Shown piece by piece: positions 51,594 to 61,545 of a DNA stretch of 64,000 nucleotides (positions are counted from its first letter, which is position 1; each line of letters starts with the position of its first letter). A model generated the notes under the pieces. The model was not told the DNA's origin. It worked only from the letters and a program-made list of their open reading frames with translations, and did no database searches. The stretch is from the NCBI GenBank assembly GCA_031254105.1, contig JAIRVB010000012.1:62001-126000 (forward strand), given 5' to 3'. The translations under genes were made by a program, and so were the position numbers. This DNA comes from Chitinispirillales bacterium. Its GTDB lineage: Bacteria > Fibrobacterota > Chitinivibrionia > Chitinivibrionales > Chitinispirillaceae.

Positions 51594-52190
51594 ATGGCTT
51601 TAAAATTCCAGTACAATAAGACCTACATGCAGCAGCTTAACCGCGAGCTGAAAGTGCGGCAAAACGCTCTTCCTACTCTTGTCGCGAAGGAATCGGCTCT
51701 TAGAGTTGAGGTTGCGAAAGCAAAAGAGACGGCGCTTGAGCTTGAGGGGCGTATTGCAAAAGAGCATGAAACTCTTGCCGCGACAAACAGACTCTGGCTT
51801 GAGATGCCCGAAGACCTTGTAAAGGTGGGCAAAGTAGACGTAAACGTAAAGAAGATCGCCGGAGTTAAAACTCCTGTGCTTGACAAGATCGACTTTGTTA
51901 TTTCCCGTTACAGTCTTTTGGCCGAGAGCTCATGGATTCCCGAGGGTGTAGAGATTTTAAAACGGTTCGCCGAACTCAAGATCACTCTTGAGCTTGCGAA
52001 GAAAAAAGTCGCGATTCTTGAGTACGCGCGTAAAAAGACGACTCAAAAAGTAAACCTGTATGAAAAAGTGCAGATTCCTGAGTATAAGGAAGCTGTCCGC
52101 AAAATAAAGCGTTACATGGAGGATGAGGACAATTTGGCTAAGTCTTCACAAAAGATTTTGAAGGTAAAGATCGCCGCGGAGGCCGCCTGA
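51594..52190 (+). CDS. atpD: V-type ATPase subunit D
   Basis: 198 residues, nearly all coiled coil: the central rotor shaft. The N-terminus (FQYNKTYMQQLNRELKVRQN, ALPTLVAKESALR) and C-terminal KRYMEDEDNLAKSSQKILK match the family. It starts directly after the BOF gene's stop and overlaps subunit I by one base. Coupled translation is likely. Confidence 0.92.
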   Translation: MALKFQYNKTYMQQLNRELKVRQNALPTLVAKESALRVEVAKAKETALELEGRIAKEHETLAATNRLWLEMPEDLVKVGKVDVNVKKIAGVKTPVLDKIDFVISRYSLLAESSWIPEGVEILKRFAELKITLELAKKKVAILEYARKKTTQKVNLYEKVQIPEYKEAVRKIKRYMEDEDNLAKSSQKILKVKIAAEAA

Positions 52191-54121
52191 TGATTATTAA
52201 AATGAGAAAAATGGATCTCCTGCTTTACCACAGAGAACAGGAGAAATTTCTTGAAGAGCTGCGCAATCTGGGAGTAGTGCATATTGCTTCCGATGAACCG
52301 CCGGAATCGACAGTTGCGCAGGAGTTGAGCGCTTCGGTGCATCTGTCAAACCGTGTAATTGCCGCTCTTCAGAAGGTGCAAAAAGAGAAAAATATTACCG
52401 CGGCAGCCGGACATCATGGCAACGCGTTTGAGGTTATTCGTGAATTTGAGGAATACGAATCAAAGAAAGACAGAGCCGGTCAGGAGATTTTATCCCTCAA
52501 AAAGGACAGAGAATCGCTTCTGCCCTGGGGTAATTTTGAACCGCAGGCTGTAAAGCGCCTTGCTGATGCCGGTCTTGAGATGAAGTTTTATACTATGACG
52601 CTCAAGAAGTTCGAATCACTTGACAAGTCAAAATATGGAATTGAGCTTATATCGCAAGCCGCTCCTTTCGCTTATTTTGTCGTAGTTTATAGAGGCGAAG
52701 CGCCTGAAATCGCCGGGGCCGAAGAGGTGCGTTTGCCTGAAGCAAGCTTGAAGACTCTTGACGAAAAAATCGCCTCTCTTCAATCCCAGTGCGGTGAGAT
52801 CAACACTGGCATTGAGAGGCTCATCGGAGGCTTGCCCGTACTCGAAAAATTTCGTGACGAGCATCTAGGTAAGCTTAGATATGAGGAAGCGCGTTTATCA
52901 ATGAAAACTGAGGCGCAAGGCAAGCTTCTCAAGCTTTCCGGATGGGTTCCCAAGGCTAACGAAGCTAAAGTTACAGAGTTTGTTAATAAAAACCATTCGG
53001 CATATATAGCTTTCAGGGATCCCGCTCCCAATGAGAATGTTCCTGTAAAGCTTAAAAATGACAAATACAGCAAACTGTTTGAGCCTGTTTTGGGTATTTA
53101 TTCGCTTCCAAATTACAGTGAATTGGATTATACAGTTTTCGCCGCTCCGTTCTTTACAATTTTCTTTGGACTTTGTTTGGGTGACGCCGGTTATGGGTTG
53201 ATGGTTACGCTGATAGCTATTATTGGAATGCTTGCGTTGAGCGCTAAAATGAGACCGATACTGATGCTTGGTCTTGTTTTAGGAGTCTCCACGACAGCTT
53301 GCGGTATTCTGCTGAATTCATTTTTTGGGATGCCCATTTTTGGCGGGATGGGTGTTGAGCCGGGTACATCAATTTTTGCGACCGGTGCGGAGATATTCGC
53401 TCCTCTTGCCGCATACAATAATGAGGGTGGACAGCAGGTATTTCCCGCATTAAGTCTTGCGCTTGTAGCCGGATTCGCGCAGTTGTTTTTGGGTATGCTG
53501 ATTCAGTCATATATGCAGATGAGAGACAGAGGTTTTGCGGCAGGTTTGCAGCCGATTGCCTGTATAATAATGGCGGTTGGAGGGATAATACTTGGCGGCC
53601 ATACTAACTTTATGAATCTTGGCATTGCGGATTTTAGCGTAGGAGCTCTTCAAATCGGGCCGGCGTTAATGGCTGCTGTTTCGCCGGGTGTCGCGAAAGG
53701 TATGGCGATAGGCGGCCTTATAATGCTGCTTCTATTTAACAATGTAGATAAAATTATTTTTATGCGGCCGCTCACAGGACTTTGGGCGCTTTACAATTTC
53801 GCGACCGGTTTTATCTCGAATGTTCTCTCGTATCTGCGTCTTTTCGCGCTTGGGCTTGCCGGAGGTCTTTTAGCCGCCGCTGTAAACCAGATCGCTTTTA
53901 TGTTCATAACCGCTCCGGACGGTACTGTCAACTTTAAGTCTATATGGGTTGTGGGAACGATTGGGGTGCTTATAGGCGGTCATATTGTTAATCTTGGATT
54001 CTCCGCTCTTGGGGCTTTCATACATCCTCTGCGTCTTACTTTTGTTGAGTTTTATGGAGTCGTTGGGTTTAAGGGAGGGAGTAAGCCATATAGTCCTTTT
54101 GCAAATGTAAAACAACAATAA
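52190..54121 (+). CDS. atpI: V-type ATPase membrane subunit I (a)
   Basis: 643 residues. The N-terminal cytoplasmic half (about 1-300) starts IIKMRKMDLLLYHREQEK, with coiled-coil stretches. The C-terminal half has about seven to eight membrane helices, starting at FFTIFFGLCLGDAGYGLMVT. The conserved LFALGLAGGLLAAAVNQIA carries the helix expected to hold the essential basic residue (SYLRLFALG). It forms the ion half-channels against the K ring. Confidence 0.95.
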   Translation: MIIKMRKMDLLLYHREQEKFLEELRNLGVVHIASDEPPESTVAQELSASVHLSNRVIAALQKVQKEKNITAAAGHHGNAFEVIREFEEYESKKDRAGQEILSLKKDRESLLPWGNFEPQAVKRLADAGLEMKFYTMTLKKFESLDKSKYGIELISQAAPFAYFVVVYRGEAPEIAGAEEVRLPEASLKTLDEKIASLQSQCGEINTGIERLIGGLPVLEKFRDEHLGKLRYEEARLSMKTEAQGKLLKLSGWVPKANEAKVTEFVNKNHSAYIAFRDPAPNENVPVKLKNDKYSKLFEPVLGIYSLPNYSELDYTVFAAPFFTIFFGLCLGDAGYGLMVTLIAIIGMLALSAKMRPILMLGLVLGVSTTACGILLNSFFGMPIFGGMGVEPGTSIFATGAEIFAPLAAYNNEGGQQVFPALSLALVAGFAQLFLGMLIQSYMQMRDRGFAAGLQPIACIIMAVGGIILGGHTNFMNLGIADFSVGALQIGPALMAAVSPGVAKGMAIGGLIMLLLFNNVDKIIFMRPLTGLWALYNFATGFISNVLSYLRLFALGLAGGLLAAAVNQIAFMFITAPDGTVNFKSIWVVGTIGVLIGGHIVNLGFSALGAFIHPLRLTFVEFYGVVGFKGGSKPYSPFANVKQQ

Positions 54122-54152
54122 CTTTTTCAAATACTCACTCAGGAGGGGTTTA

Positions 54153-54623
54153 ATGGAGTACACACTCGCTTTAGTCGGAATGGGGCTGATGATTGGTTTG
54201 TCAGCTACTGGTGCAGGTATCGGTTTTGGTCTTCTCGCTCAGACTGCTATTGGGGGTCTTAAAAAGAGGCCGGAAGCGTGGGGAAACCTTCTTGTTCTTT
54301 CGGCGGTTCCGTCATCACAGGGTCTTTATGGGTTTGTGGCTTTTATCATGTATAATACTTCGCTCACGGCGATTGTAGCGGCTGGCCCAATGACCATGAC
54401 ACAGGGAGCTATTTTCTTTGGCGCCGGTATCGCGGTTGGCCTTGCCTGTATGATAACATGTATCTATCAGGCTAAAATTTGCGCCAGCGGAGCTTTATCA
54501 ATTGCTGAGGGTAACAATGTGCTTGGTAACACACTGATCCTTGCCGCGTTCCCTGAATTTTTCGCAATCCTTTCGCTTGTTGCCGCGATTCTTATGCAGG
54601 GTGCCTTGGGTATTGGTGCGTAA
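54153..54623 (+). CDS. atpK: V-type ATPase proteolipid subunit K, Na+-type residues
   Basis: 156 residues with four membrane helices, the duplicated hairpin form of the rotor-ring subunit. The ion-binding glutamate is E135 in LAAFPEFFAIL. VPSSQGLYG (52-60) gives S55, Q56 and Y59, and CIYQAK gives Q106. These sit where Enterococcus hirae NtpK has T64, Q65, Y68, Q110 and E139, the Na+ ligands. That points to Na+ coupling, as inference. The ribosome site AGGAGG precedes the ATG. It is the last operon gene, before a strong terminator. Confidence 0.94.
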   Translation: MEYTLALVGMGLMIGLSATGAGIGFGLLAQTAIGGLKKRPEAWGNLLVLSAVPSSQGLYGFVAFIMYNTSLTAIVAAGPMTMTQGAIFFGAGIAVGLACMITCIYQAKICASGALSIAEGNNVLGNTLILAAFPEFFAILSLVAAILMQGALGIGA

Positions 54624-54680
54624 GGTATGTGAAAAATAGAGAAAGTAGGAAATAGGGAGGGAGTACTCTCCTTGCTCTAA

Positions 54681-54717
54681 AAGTAAGGGCACCCACAAGT
54701 GGTGTCCTTACTTTTTT
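54681..54717 (+). terminator. Rho-independent terminator of the V-ATPase operon
   Basis: AGTAAGGGCACC and GGTGTCCTTACT form a 12-base stem (one G-T pair) with a 7-base loop, followed by six T. It lies about 60 bases after the subunit K stop. Confidence 0.9.
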
Positions 54718-55303
54718 CATTACCCCGGTGGGTTGGCCGCCTCGCAACGCCCCGCTGTATTATTTACCTGCGATTCCCTCATGGAGGCTAAAGGATGATA
54801 CATGTAAAGCAAAGAAAACTCAAAATAAACACTCCGGAAATATGCATTTTCCCAAAATAACCTCCCAATTGTTCATTAAATACTGTCTATGCAATATGTC
54901 TTAACCACTGCAAAATGCAAGAAGTCTTTGCATAGCGTGTCGCAACAGCGCGCCATCTTTTTAATCTCTAGGGTCAAATTCCCGGAAGTTCTGCTTTTAC
55001 TTTATTATTTTGTTATACATGAGCGAGTCTATCATAAAAGTCATAATGTCTCTGTTGGTAGTGCCATTTTGTCTGTCCTGCAAAATATCGTAAAGTCGTT
55101 TTTAGCAAAGAAATTGATATTGATCTGAAAAATATTTGTCTTGAAACCGTTAAAAGATATGATATGGCATTTGACTTTGATACCCCCAAGCTATGCTTCT
55201 GGGGAGTTCATTCGCAGTATAAGTTGATCTATTAGAAAAAGATCTGTTCACATTCCTCCCGCGAAAGCAGGGGTTGCAGAACGTGTTTGTTATTTTTGAA
55301 TTA
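54718..55303. other. Gap between V-ATPase and rodA, no gene called
   Basis: About 590 bases between the terminator and the rodA stop. A plus-strand frame of 79 codons at 54889-55128 lacks a ribosome site and similarity, so I leave it out. Some stretches look coding-like in pieces (DFDTPKLCFWGVHSQYK near 55175) but are broken, so the region may hold a decayed gene. A CCCGCGAAAGCAGGGG palindrome lies near 55258. Confidence 0.35.
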
Positions 55304-56581
55304 TCAAAAATCCTGATTCGTAATCCGCGCGTTAAGGAGCATACCTACTAAAACTGCCACTGTGATTGTAAATGATCCGCCGTAAGAAAGAAACGGCAGC
55401 GGCAGACCGGTGACCGGCATTAGTCCGACAGTCATGGCTATGTTGACAAATACGTGAAATCCGAGTATCGCCGCACACCCTGTCGCCAGCAAATTGATAA
55501 AGCGGTTTTTCACATAATGAGTCAGCATGAGGCCTCTTACAATAACTACGAGAAAAAGCAAAATTACGATAGAGCACCCAACAAGCCCAAACTGTTCACC
55601 CAGAACTGAAAAGATAAAATCCGTATGCTGTTCGGGAAGAAAAGAGAGTCTTGATTGGGTACCCTGTAAATAACCTTTACCCCAAATATGACCGGAACCG
55701 ATAGCCACTTTAGATTGTATTACCTGGTACCCGGCTCCAAACGGATCCTCCTGCGGATTAATAAAGCTTATTATCCGCATCTTCTGGTAATCTTTGAGTA
55801 CCGACCCCCACAGTATCGTAACTACTGTGGTTGTAGCGATATTAGCGAGGATTGATCCTATCCATATAAATATCGGAGGCCGTGTAATGTACAATACGGC
55901 AATAAGCGCTAAAAAGAAAATCCCCCACGGAACCGACTCAAAAATACCCCAGCTGCTTTCGCTGTTATATGACAGCAGAAGAGGAATGCCCGCGAGCGCT
56001 ATAGAGATTGCCGGTGATATAATAAAAAAGATTTCAAGAAGCGTTAATCCCGCCCAATAAAACATCGGTAAAGCCATCAATATAAACACAAGTGCGGTTC
56101 CAAGATCAGGCTGCTTCAGTACAAGTAAAAATGGAACTAATATTAGAATACCGGGGATAACAAAAGTTGATATATGGTACAATGAAACTTTATTTTCGCT
56201 GAGGTATTTGGAAAGCGCCAGAAGCAGCCCTATCTTGGCGAATTCTGAGGGCTGGATTTTGAATCCGGCCACGTTAATCCAGCGCCCCGCTCCTTTAGTT
56301 TCTATACCCGAAACGAGTACCATGGCAAGCAATACAAGAGAAAATCCGTAAAACAGATAAGACGCATTGAAGATAATGCGCCCCGGAATAGATATAATCA
56401 TAATGATAATAAGCAGCGCCATAGCAACCCAAATTATCTGTTGTTTGTAAATTCCGGCAAGCGGGCCGCTTTCATGAATGTGAGTCGCGCTGTAAACTAA
56501 AAATATCCCAAATACCCACAGCGCAAATGCCGAAGCAAAAAGCAGAAAATCAAAATGGCCTTTTTTACGCAATTCATACAT
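55304..56581 (-). CDS. rodA: Rod-shape peptidoglycan polymerase RodA
   Basis: About 425 residues, about ten membrane helices, SEDS family. It polymerises lipid II glycan strands for cell elongation with PBP2. Conserved: GRWINVAGFKIQPSEFAKIG, LLVLKQPDLGTALVF, GKGYLQGTQSRLSFLPEQHT(DF) and C-terminal GLMPVTGLPLPFLSYGGS. The ATG at 56581 is preferred, with AAGGA upstream; a TTG 24 bases earlier is in frame. It is the last gene of the mreBCD-mrdA-rodA unit. About 240 bases with small palindromes separate it from mrdA. Confidence 0.95.
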   Translation of the reverse strand: MYELRKKGHFDFLLFASAFALWVFGIFLVYSATHIHESGPLAGIYKQQIIWVAMALLIIIMIISIPGRIIFNASYLFYGFSLVLLAMVLVSGIETKGAGRWINVAGFKIQPSEFAKIGLLLALSKYLSENKVSLYHISTFVIPGILILVPFLLVLKQPDLGTALVFILMALPMFYWAGLTLLEIFFIISPAISIALAGIPLLLSYNSESSWGIFESVPWGIFFLALIAVLYITRPPIFIWIGSILANIATTTVVTILWGSVLKDYQKMRIISFINPQEDPFGAGYQVIQSKVAIGSGHIWGKGYLQGTQSRLSFLPEQHTDFIFSVLGEQFGLVGCSIVILLFLVVIVRGLMLTHYVKNRFINLLATGCAAILGFHVFVNIAMTVGLMPVTGLPLPFLSYGGSFTITVAVLVGMLLNARITNQDF

Positions 56582-56605
56582 AATATTATAAATCCTTAAT
56601 AACAA

Positions 56606-56820
56606 ATATGAGGGAAAAAGTCTCCCGCCCTGATTTTATCTGTTGTTGGGCGGCAATCCGCCGTCCATTTTTTCCGTATACACCGCACACCATACATCTT
56701 TGTGACGCATGATACATGGGCGGCATGCCGCCGCCTTTATAAGGATAAGTAGTGCGCAACACCCTTCTTCCTGATACTCACGCATATCTGATTCGTGCAG
56801 GTCTGCCCTGTTTCTTTACC
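56606..56820. repeat. Small palindromes between mrdA and rodA
   Basis: GGGCGGCAATCCGCCGTCC (about 56648) and GGGCGGCATGCCGCCGCC (about 56717) are two related palindromes around an otherwise gene-free gap of ~215 bases. They resemble the dispersed GC-rich elements at 47295 and 62882. Confidence 0.5.
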
Positions 56821-58761
56821 TTACCAATCACTAAAAACCGGCGTCTCAACAACAGGAACCGGCGGCGGCGGCCTGCGTACAGGCGGCGGTTTTGGAGGGC
56901 CCGCTGGATTATACTTTTGATACACTGCGGTTCCTTCGGCTGTTTGTGAAAAAAAGTACCGCAAAATCTCTCCGGCTATAGGCGCAGCGACTGCTCCGCC
57001 TCCACCCGCGTTTTCCACTACTACCGCTATGGCAATAACCGGATCATCATATGGCGCGCAAGCCACAAACAGCGCGTGAGACTCATCGCCGTGAGGGTTC
57101 TGTGCGCTGCCTGTTTTCCCGCCGACCACTATTCCCGGCACGCTTGCCCGCGCCCCGGTGCCTCCCGGTCTGGCAACTGCGGCAATCGCTTCCCGATTGA
57201 TATCAAGAGAAACCTGGTCAATATCAAGCACATTTCTTACAACAGGTTTTTTCTGAGATACTAATATTCCATCACTGTTACGTTCTTCCTTAAGTAAACT
57301 TGGCCTGAATATCTCTTTACCGTTGCCCATGCCGCCTATCATCAAAGCAAGCTGAAGCGGCGTCAAAACCTGCTGCTGGCCGATCGCCAGATCCATCACA
57401 AGTCCCTGTGTCCATTTCCAATTTCTAGACGCGAAGCGTTCATTATAAGCCCTCTCTCCTGAAAGATATCCTGTCTTTTCACCCGGCAAATCAATTCCGG
57501 TGATCTGTCCCAGAGAGAACATTCTTGCGTAGTGATTTATCTTTTCGTCGCCTATACGTAAACCGAGCTGGTAGAAAAACACATTACATGAATGCTGGTT
57601 GGCGACAATGTAATTTGTACTGCCATGTCCCGAGGGCTTCCAGCATCTGGCTACTCTGCTGCCGAAACGGTAGCTTCCCGCACATGAAACAGCCATCCTT
57701 GTATCTTTTGTAATCTTTCCTGTCGCGAGTCCGGCGATTCCGCTGAGCGGTTTGAATGTGGAGCCTGGGGGATAAGTTCCGGCGATTGCCCGGTTGTTAA
57801 GCGGCAGATTGCGGTCTGAGGCCACTGCCGCCCATGTCCTTCCCCTCACAGATGTGGCGGCGGAAAAAATATTGGGGTCTACCGAGGGATTGCTGAACAT
57901 GACAAGCACTTCGCCATTGCGCGGATCAAGAGCTATAACTGCGCCCTTAAGTGTATCGGGGAATGCTTTTTCTGCCGCAAGCTGCAGTTTTATATCAAGC
58001 GATACATACAGGTCGTGACCAATGTTAGGTTCGATTTTTGAAATATGAGAGATAGCCCCCATACTTTTACCGTAAGCGTTTACCTCTAAATATTCTCTGC
58101 CGCACCGTCCCCTCATTATCTTTTCATATTGACGTTCAAGACCAGTTCTTCCGATCATGTCACCCCAATAGTAATCCTGATGCCGCAGAGTGTCAAATTC
58201 TTTTTCCGGAATTTCACCCATATATCCTACAACATGAAACGCGGAGGAGCCGAATGGATATTCTCTGCGGGATTCCGTTTGGACGATGATTCCGGGAAGC
58301 TCCATAAAATGTTCTTCCACAATACTTACTATCTCAATTGACACATCTTCTTTAATGCGTGTAGCGTCAAAACGTCTTGAGTTCGCTCTGCGAAACTGAC
58401 GGGTAAGTTCGAGGCTGTCAAAGACAGCTTCTCCATTTGCGTCGCGGATTTTACACAAAGACTCTATTACAGCTTCCCGATTACGAAGTTTATAGGGAAG
58501 TACGCAGATAGAATAAGAGGGACGGTTACGGGCCAGCACTTCGCCGTTTCTGTCAAAAATACGTCCTCGCGGCGGAAGAACTATCGTCTCGCGCATGCTG
58601 TTTTCATTTGAAAGGCGTATGTTGACAGTAGCGTCCATGACTTGCGTATTAATTAAGCTTAACAGAAGGAGGATAAAGAAAAATGATATAGCGGCGGAAA
58701 TTATCAGGCTTTTAAACCTGCGCTCATGCTGTTCATCCTGTAACCTTTTTCCAAATGCCAT
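56821..58761 (-). CDS. mrdA: Penicillin-binding protein 2 (elongation transpeptidase)
   Basis: 646 residues. A membrane anchor (about 18-38) is followed by the PBP dimer domain (LPPRGRIFDRNGEVLARNRP) and a transpeptidase domain with all three motifs: STFK (catalytic Ser), SCN in NQHSCNVFFYQLG, and KTGSAQ. It cross-links peptidoglycan together with RodA. The last ~30 residues are proline-rich (PKPPPVRRPPPPVPV), an extension beyond the enzyme core. It starts 12 bases after the mreD stop. Confidence 0.95.
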   Translation of the reverse strand: MAFGKRLQDEQHERRFKSLIISAAISFFFILLLLSLINTQVMDATVNIRLSNENSMRETIVLPPRGRIFDRNGEVLARNRPSYSICVLPYKLRNREAVIESLCKIRDANGEAVFDSLELTRQFRRANSRRFDATRIKEDVSIEIVSIVEEHFMELPGIIVQTESRREYPFGSSAFHVVGYMGEIPEKEFDTLRHQDYYWGDMIGRTGLERQYEKIMRGRCGREYLEVNAYGKSMGAISHISKIEPNIGHDLYVSLDIKLQLAAEKAFPDTLKGAVIALDPRNGEVLVMFSNPSVDPNIFSAATSVRGRTWAAVASDRNLPLNNRAIAGTYPPGSTFKPLSGIAGLATGKITKDTRMAVSCAGSYRFGSRVARCWKPSGHGSTNYIVANQHSCNVFFYQLGLRIGDEKINHYARMFSLGQITGIDLPGEKTGYLSGERAYNERFASRNWKWTQGLVMDLAIGQQQVLTPLQLALMIGGMGNGKEIFRPSLLKEERNSDGILVSQKKPVVRNVLDIDQVSLDINREAIAAVARPGGTGARASVPGIVVGGKTGSAQNPHGDESHALFVACAPYDDPVIAIAVVVENAGGGGAVAAPIAGEILRYFFSQTAEGTAVYQKYNPAGPPKPPPVRRPPPPVPVVETPVFSDW

Positions 58762-58773
58762 TGTTTATTCAAT

Positions 58774-59268
58774 CTACCGTCTTACCGGTTGAATAACATT
58801 TTCCCAGACAAACGGGAGCATAGCCAAAAGAAGCGAATAAATTGCCCGCGGCAGAGTTACCATAAGCAGCTCTCCTAAGACGATATGAGCTTCGCCGCCC
58901 GTTTTAACTATCTGTACAGCCATAATGAGAGCGTCATTCATAAGGAATACAACTATAAGCAGCGCCGCCTGCGTAACGGGATCCATACGCATAACCCGTT
59001 CGTTAAACAACCCTGCAAAAAAACCTACAACTGTTTTGGCTAAAGCGTTTTGACCCAAAATTTCAGGAGAAAAAAGATCCTGCCCCAATCCCAGAAAAAA
59101 CCCCACATACACTCCGGCCATCACACCCGCTTTTGTGGACATAAGAAAAAGAGCTAACAGAAGAAGATCGGGCTTTATTGAAAATATGCTGATATGGGGA
59201 ATAACCGTACTCTGCAAAACTATGCACAGTAAAAACCATCCAATCCATTTAAATGTTTTATTTGTCAT
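58774..59268 (-). CDS. mreD: Rod-shape protein MreD
   Basis: 164 residues, five to six membrane helices. Weakly conserved as usual for MreD, but IKPDLLLLALFL, GFFLGLGQDLFSPEILGQNA and the position between mreC and mrdA identify it. It connects cytoplasmic MreB with periplasmic synthesis enzymes. It overlaps the end of mreC by 11 bases. Confidence 0.88.
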   Translation of the reverse strand: MTNKTFKWIGWFLLCIVLQSTVIPHISIFSIKPDLLLLALFLMSTKAGVMAGVYVGFFLGLGQDLFSPEILGQNALAKTVVGFFAGLFNERVMRMDPVTQAALLIVVFLMNDALIMAVQIVKTGGEAHIVLGELLMVTLPRAIYSLLLAMLPFVWENVIQPVRR

Positions 59269-60097
59269 GTTTAATCTTCAATGAATCAAGTTCATCGCGA
59301 AACGCCGACCACTGAGGAGCAAGGCGAATTACAAAAAGTTCCTCAAGCTTTCCGAAATCAACCGTAAAATTGATATATACACGCTTGAAAAGAGAATTTT
59401 TGTCATCACTTATCTTAGAAACAGTTCCCACAAGTAATCCCTTAGGGTAAATCCCGCCTAAACCGGCAGTTACTATTGTATCCGCTGTATGCACATCTTC
59501 ATGGCTTCGCATCCGTATAAAAAAATCTCTGCTGTTTTCAGTTTCCATAATTCCCACTGCTCTGGTTCTGCGGCACATTACGCTTGTACGGCTGAAAGGA
59601 TCGCGCAGAAGCTGTACCAGGCTTATGTTACTCATAACCTGAATTACTTTTCCCACAGCCCCATGCTCAGCGACAAGCGGCATAAACGGTACGATATCAT
59701 GGTTTTTTCCGCCGCTTACTACAATACTTTTAGACAAATGCGACGGATCGTAGGCAACTACTCTGACTGGAACAAGCTCGTATGGTGAGTCCTCGATAAC
59801 ACCCAAAAGTCCGCGCAGCCTCCGGTTTTCGATTGACTGATCCTCAATCTGGTGCAAACGCGCGTTTGTTTGAGCCAGTTCATGTTTTAACCGGGTGTTT
59901 TCGGAATAAACATTGCCAAATCTTGTAATTTGTGAAACGGTAGCGAAGGCAGGATAGTATAAGCTGAAATTAAGATAACGAATTACTTTAGACTGCGCCT
60001 CAGGCCCCGCGCTGATCATTGCCAGACTAAGCGATACCGTAAGCAGCAGCGAACTGATGTTGCGATGAGCAATGATAATTTCTATAATCCAACGCAT
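59258..60097 (-). CDS. mreC: Rod-shape protein MreC
   Basis: 279 residues. An N-terminal membrane segment (about 12-32) is followed by a coiled coil (YSENTRLKHELAQTNARLHQ) and a C-terminal beta domain (VVAYDPSHLSKSIVVSGGK, AGLGGIYPKGLLVGTVSKI). It forms periplasmic filaments that activate PBP2/RodA. The short form is normal. About 125 bases separate it from mreB, including a perfect palindrome at 60201-60220. Confidence 0.93.
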   Translation of the reverse strand: MRWIIEIIIAHRNISSLLLTVSLSLAMISAGPEAQSKVIRYLNFSLYYPAFATVSQITRFGNVYSENTRLKHELAQTNARLHQIEDQSIENRRLRGLLGVIEDSPYELVPVRVVAYDPSHLSKSIVVSGGKNHDIVPFMPLVAEHGAVGKVIQVMSNISLVQLLRDPFSRTSVMCRRTRAVGIMETENSRDFFIRMRSHEDVHTADTIVTAGLGGIYPKGLLVGTVSKISDDKNSLFKRVYINFTVDFGKLEELFVIRLAPQWSAFRDELDSLKIKHDK

Positions 60098-60200
60098 GCA
60101 GGAATCCTCACCCGCCTCTTTATTTATTGGGCGCGATTAACCGCGCCCTTACCTGATAATTAATTTGCACGTAGTATATACACCAGCGAATACGCTGTAC

Positions 60201-60220
60201 GGGCGTTGCGTGCAACGCCC
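60201..60220. repeat. Perfect palindrome between mreB and mreC
   Basis: GGGCGTTGCG followed by TGCAACGCCC: nine paired bases around GT. It may be part of the dispersed GC-rich palindrome family, or a weak processing/terminator signal within the operon. Confidence 0.5.
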
Positions 60221-60224
60221 CCCA

Positions 60225-61262
<1,038 letters not shown>

Positions 61263-61531
61263 TTAGCCCTCTGACCTTTTTATAGTCCAGAAATTTAGTG
61301 AAATACAGTAAATGGCTATTGCGATAACGCGATCTTTTCACTGTTGATAATTACACAATACTTATAGAATAGTAAAAATACAATAGTTTACAATGATTTT
61401 GGTAGTTTTTGTTGAAAAAAAATTTAAAACATAAAAAGGGGAGCAAAATCAAAATCCATACAGGGAGGTATTGGCTTCAGTTTGGCTGCGGGCACCCTCC
61501 TTTGCGCGGCATGCTGTATGCGTATGCATGA

Positions 61532-61545
61532 TAGGGGCGCCCCTA
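61532..61545. repeat. Perfect palindrome overlapping a stop codon
   Basis: TAGGGGCGCCCCTA, a 14-base perfect palindrome covering the stop codon of the PorV-like gene downstream on the minus strand. It belongs to the GC-rich dispersed type. Confidence 0.5.

Noticed and set aside
54889-55128. Possible 79-residue protein
   Set aside because: No ribosome site, no recognisable family, odd composition and a gene-poor neighbourhood.
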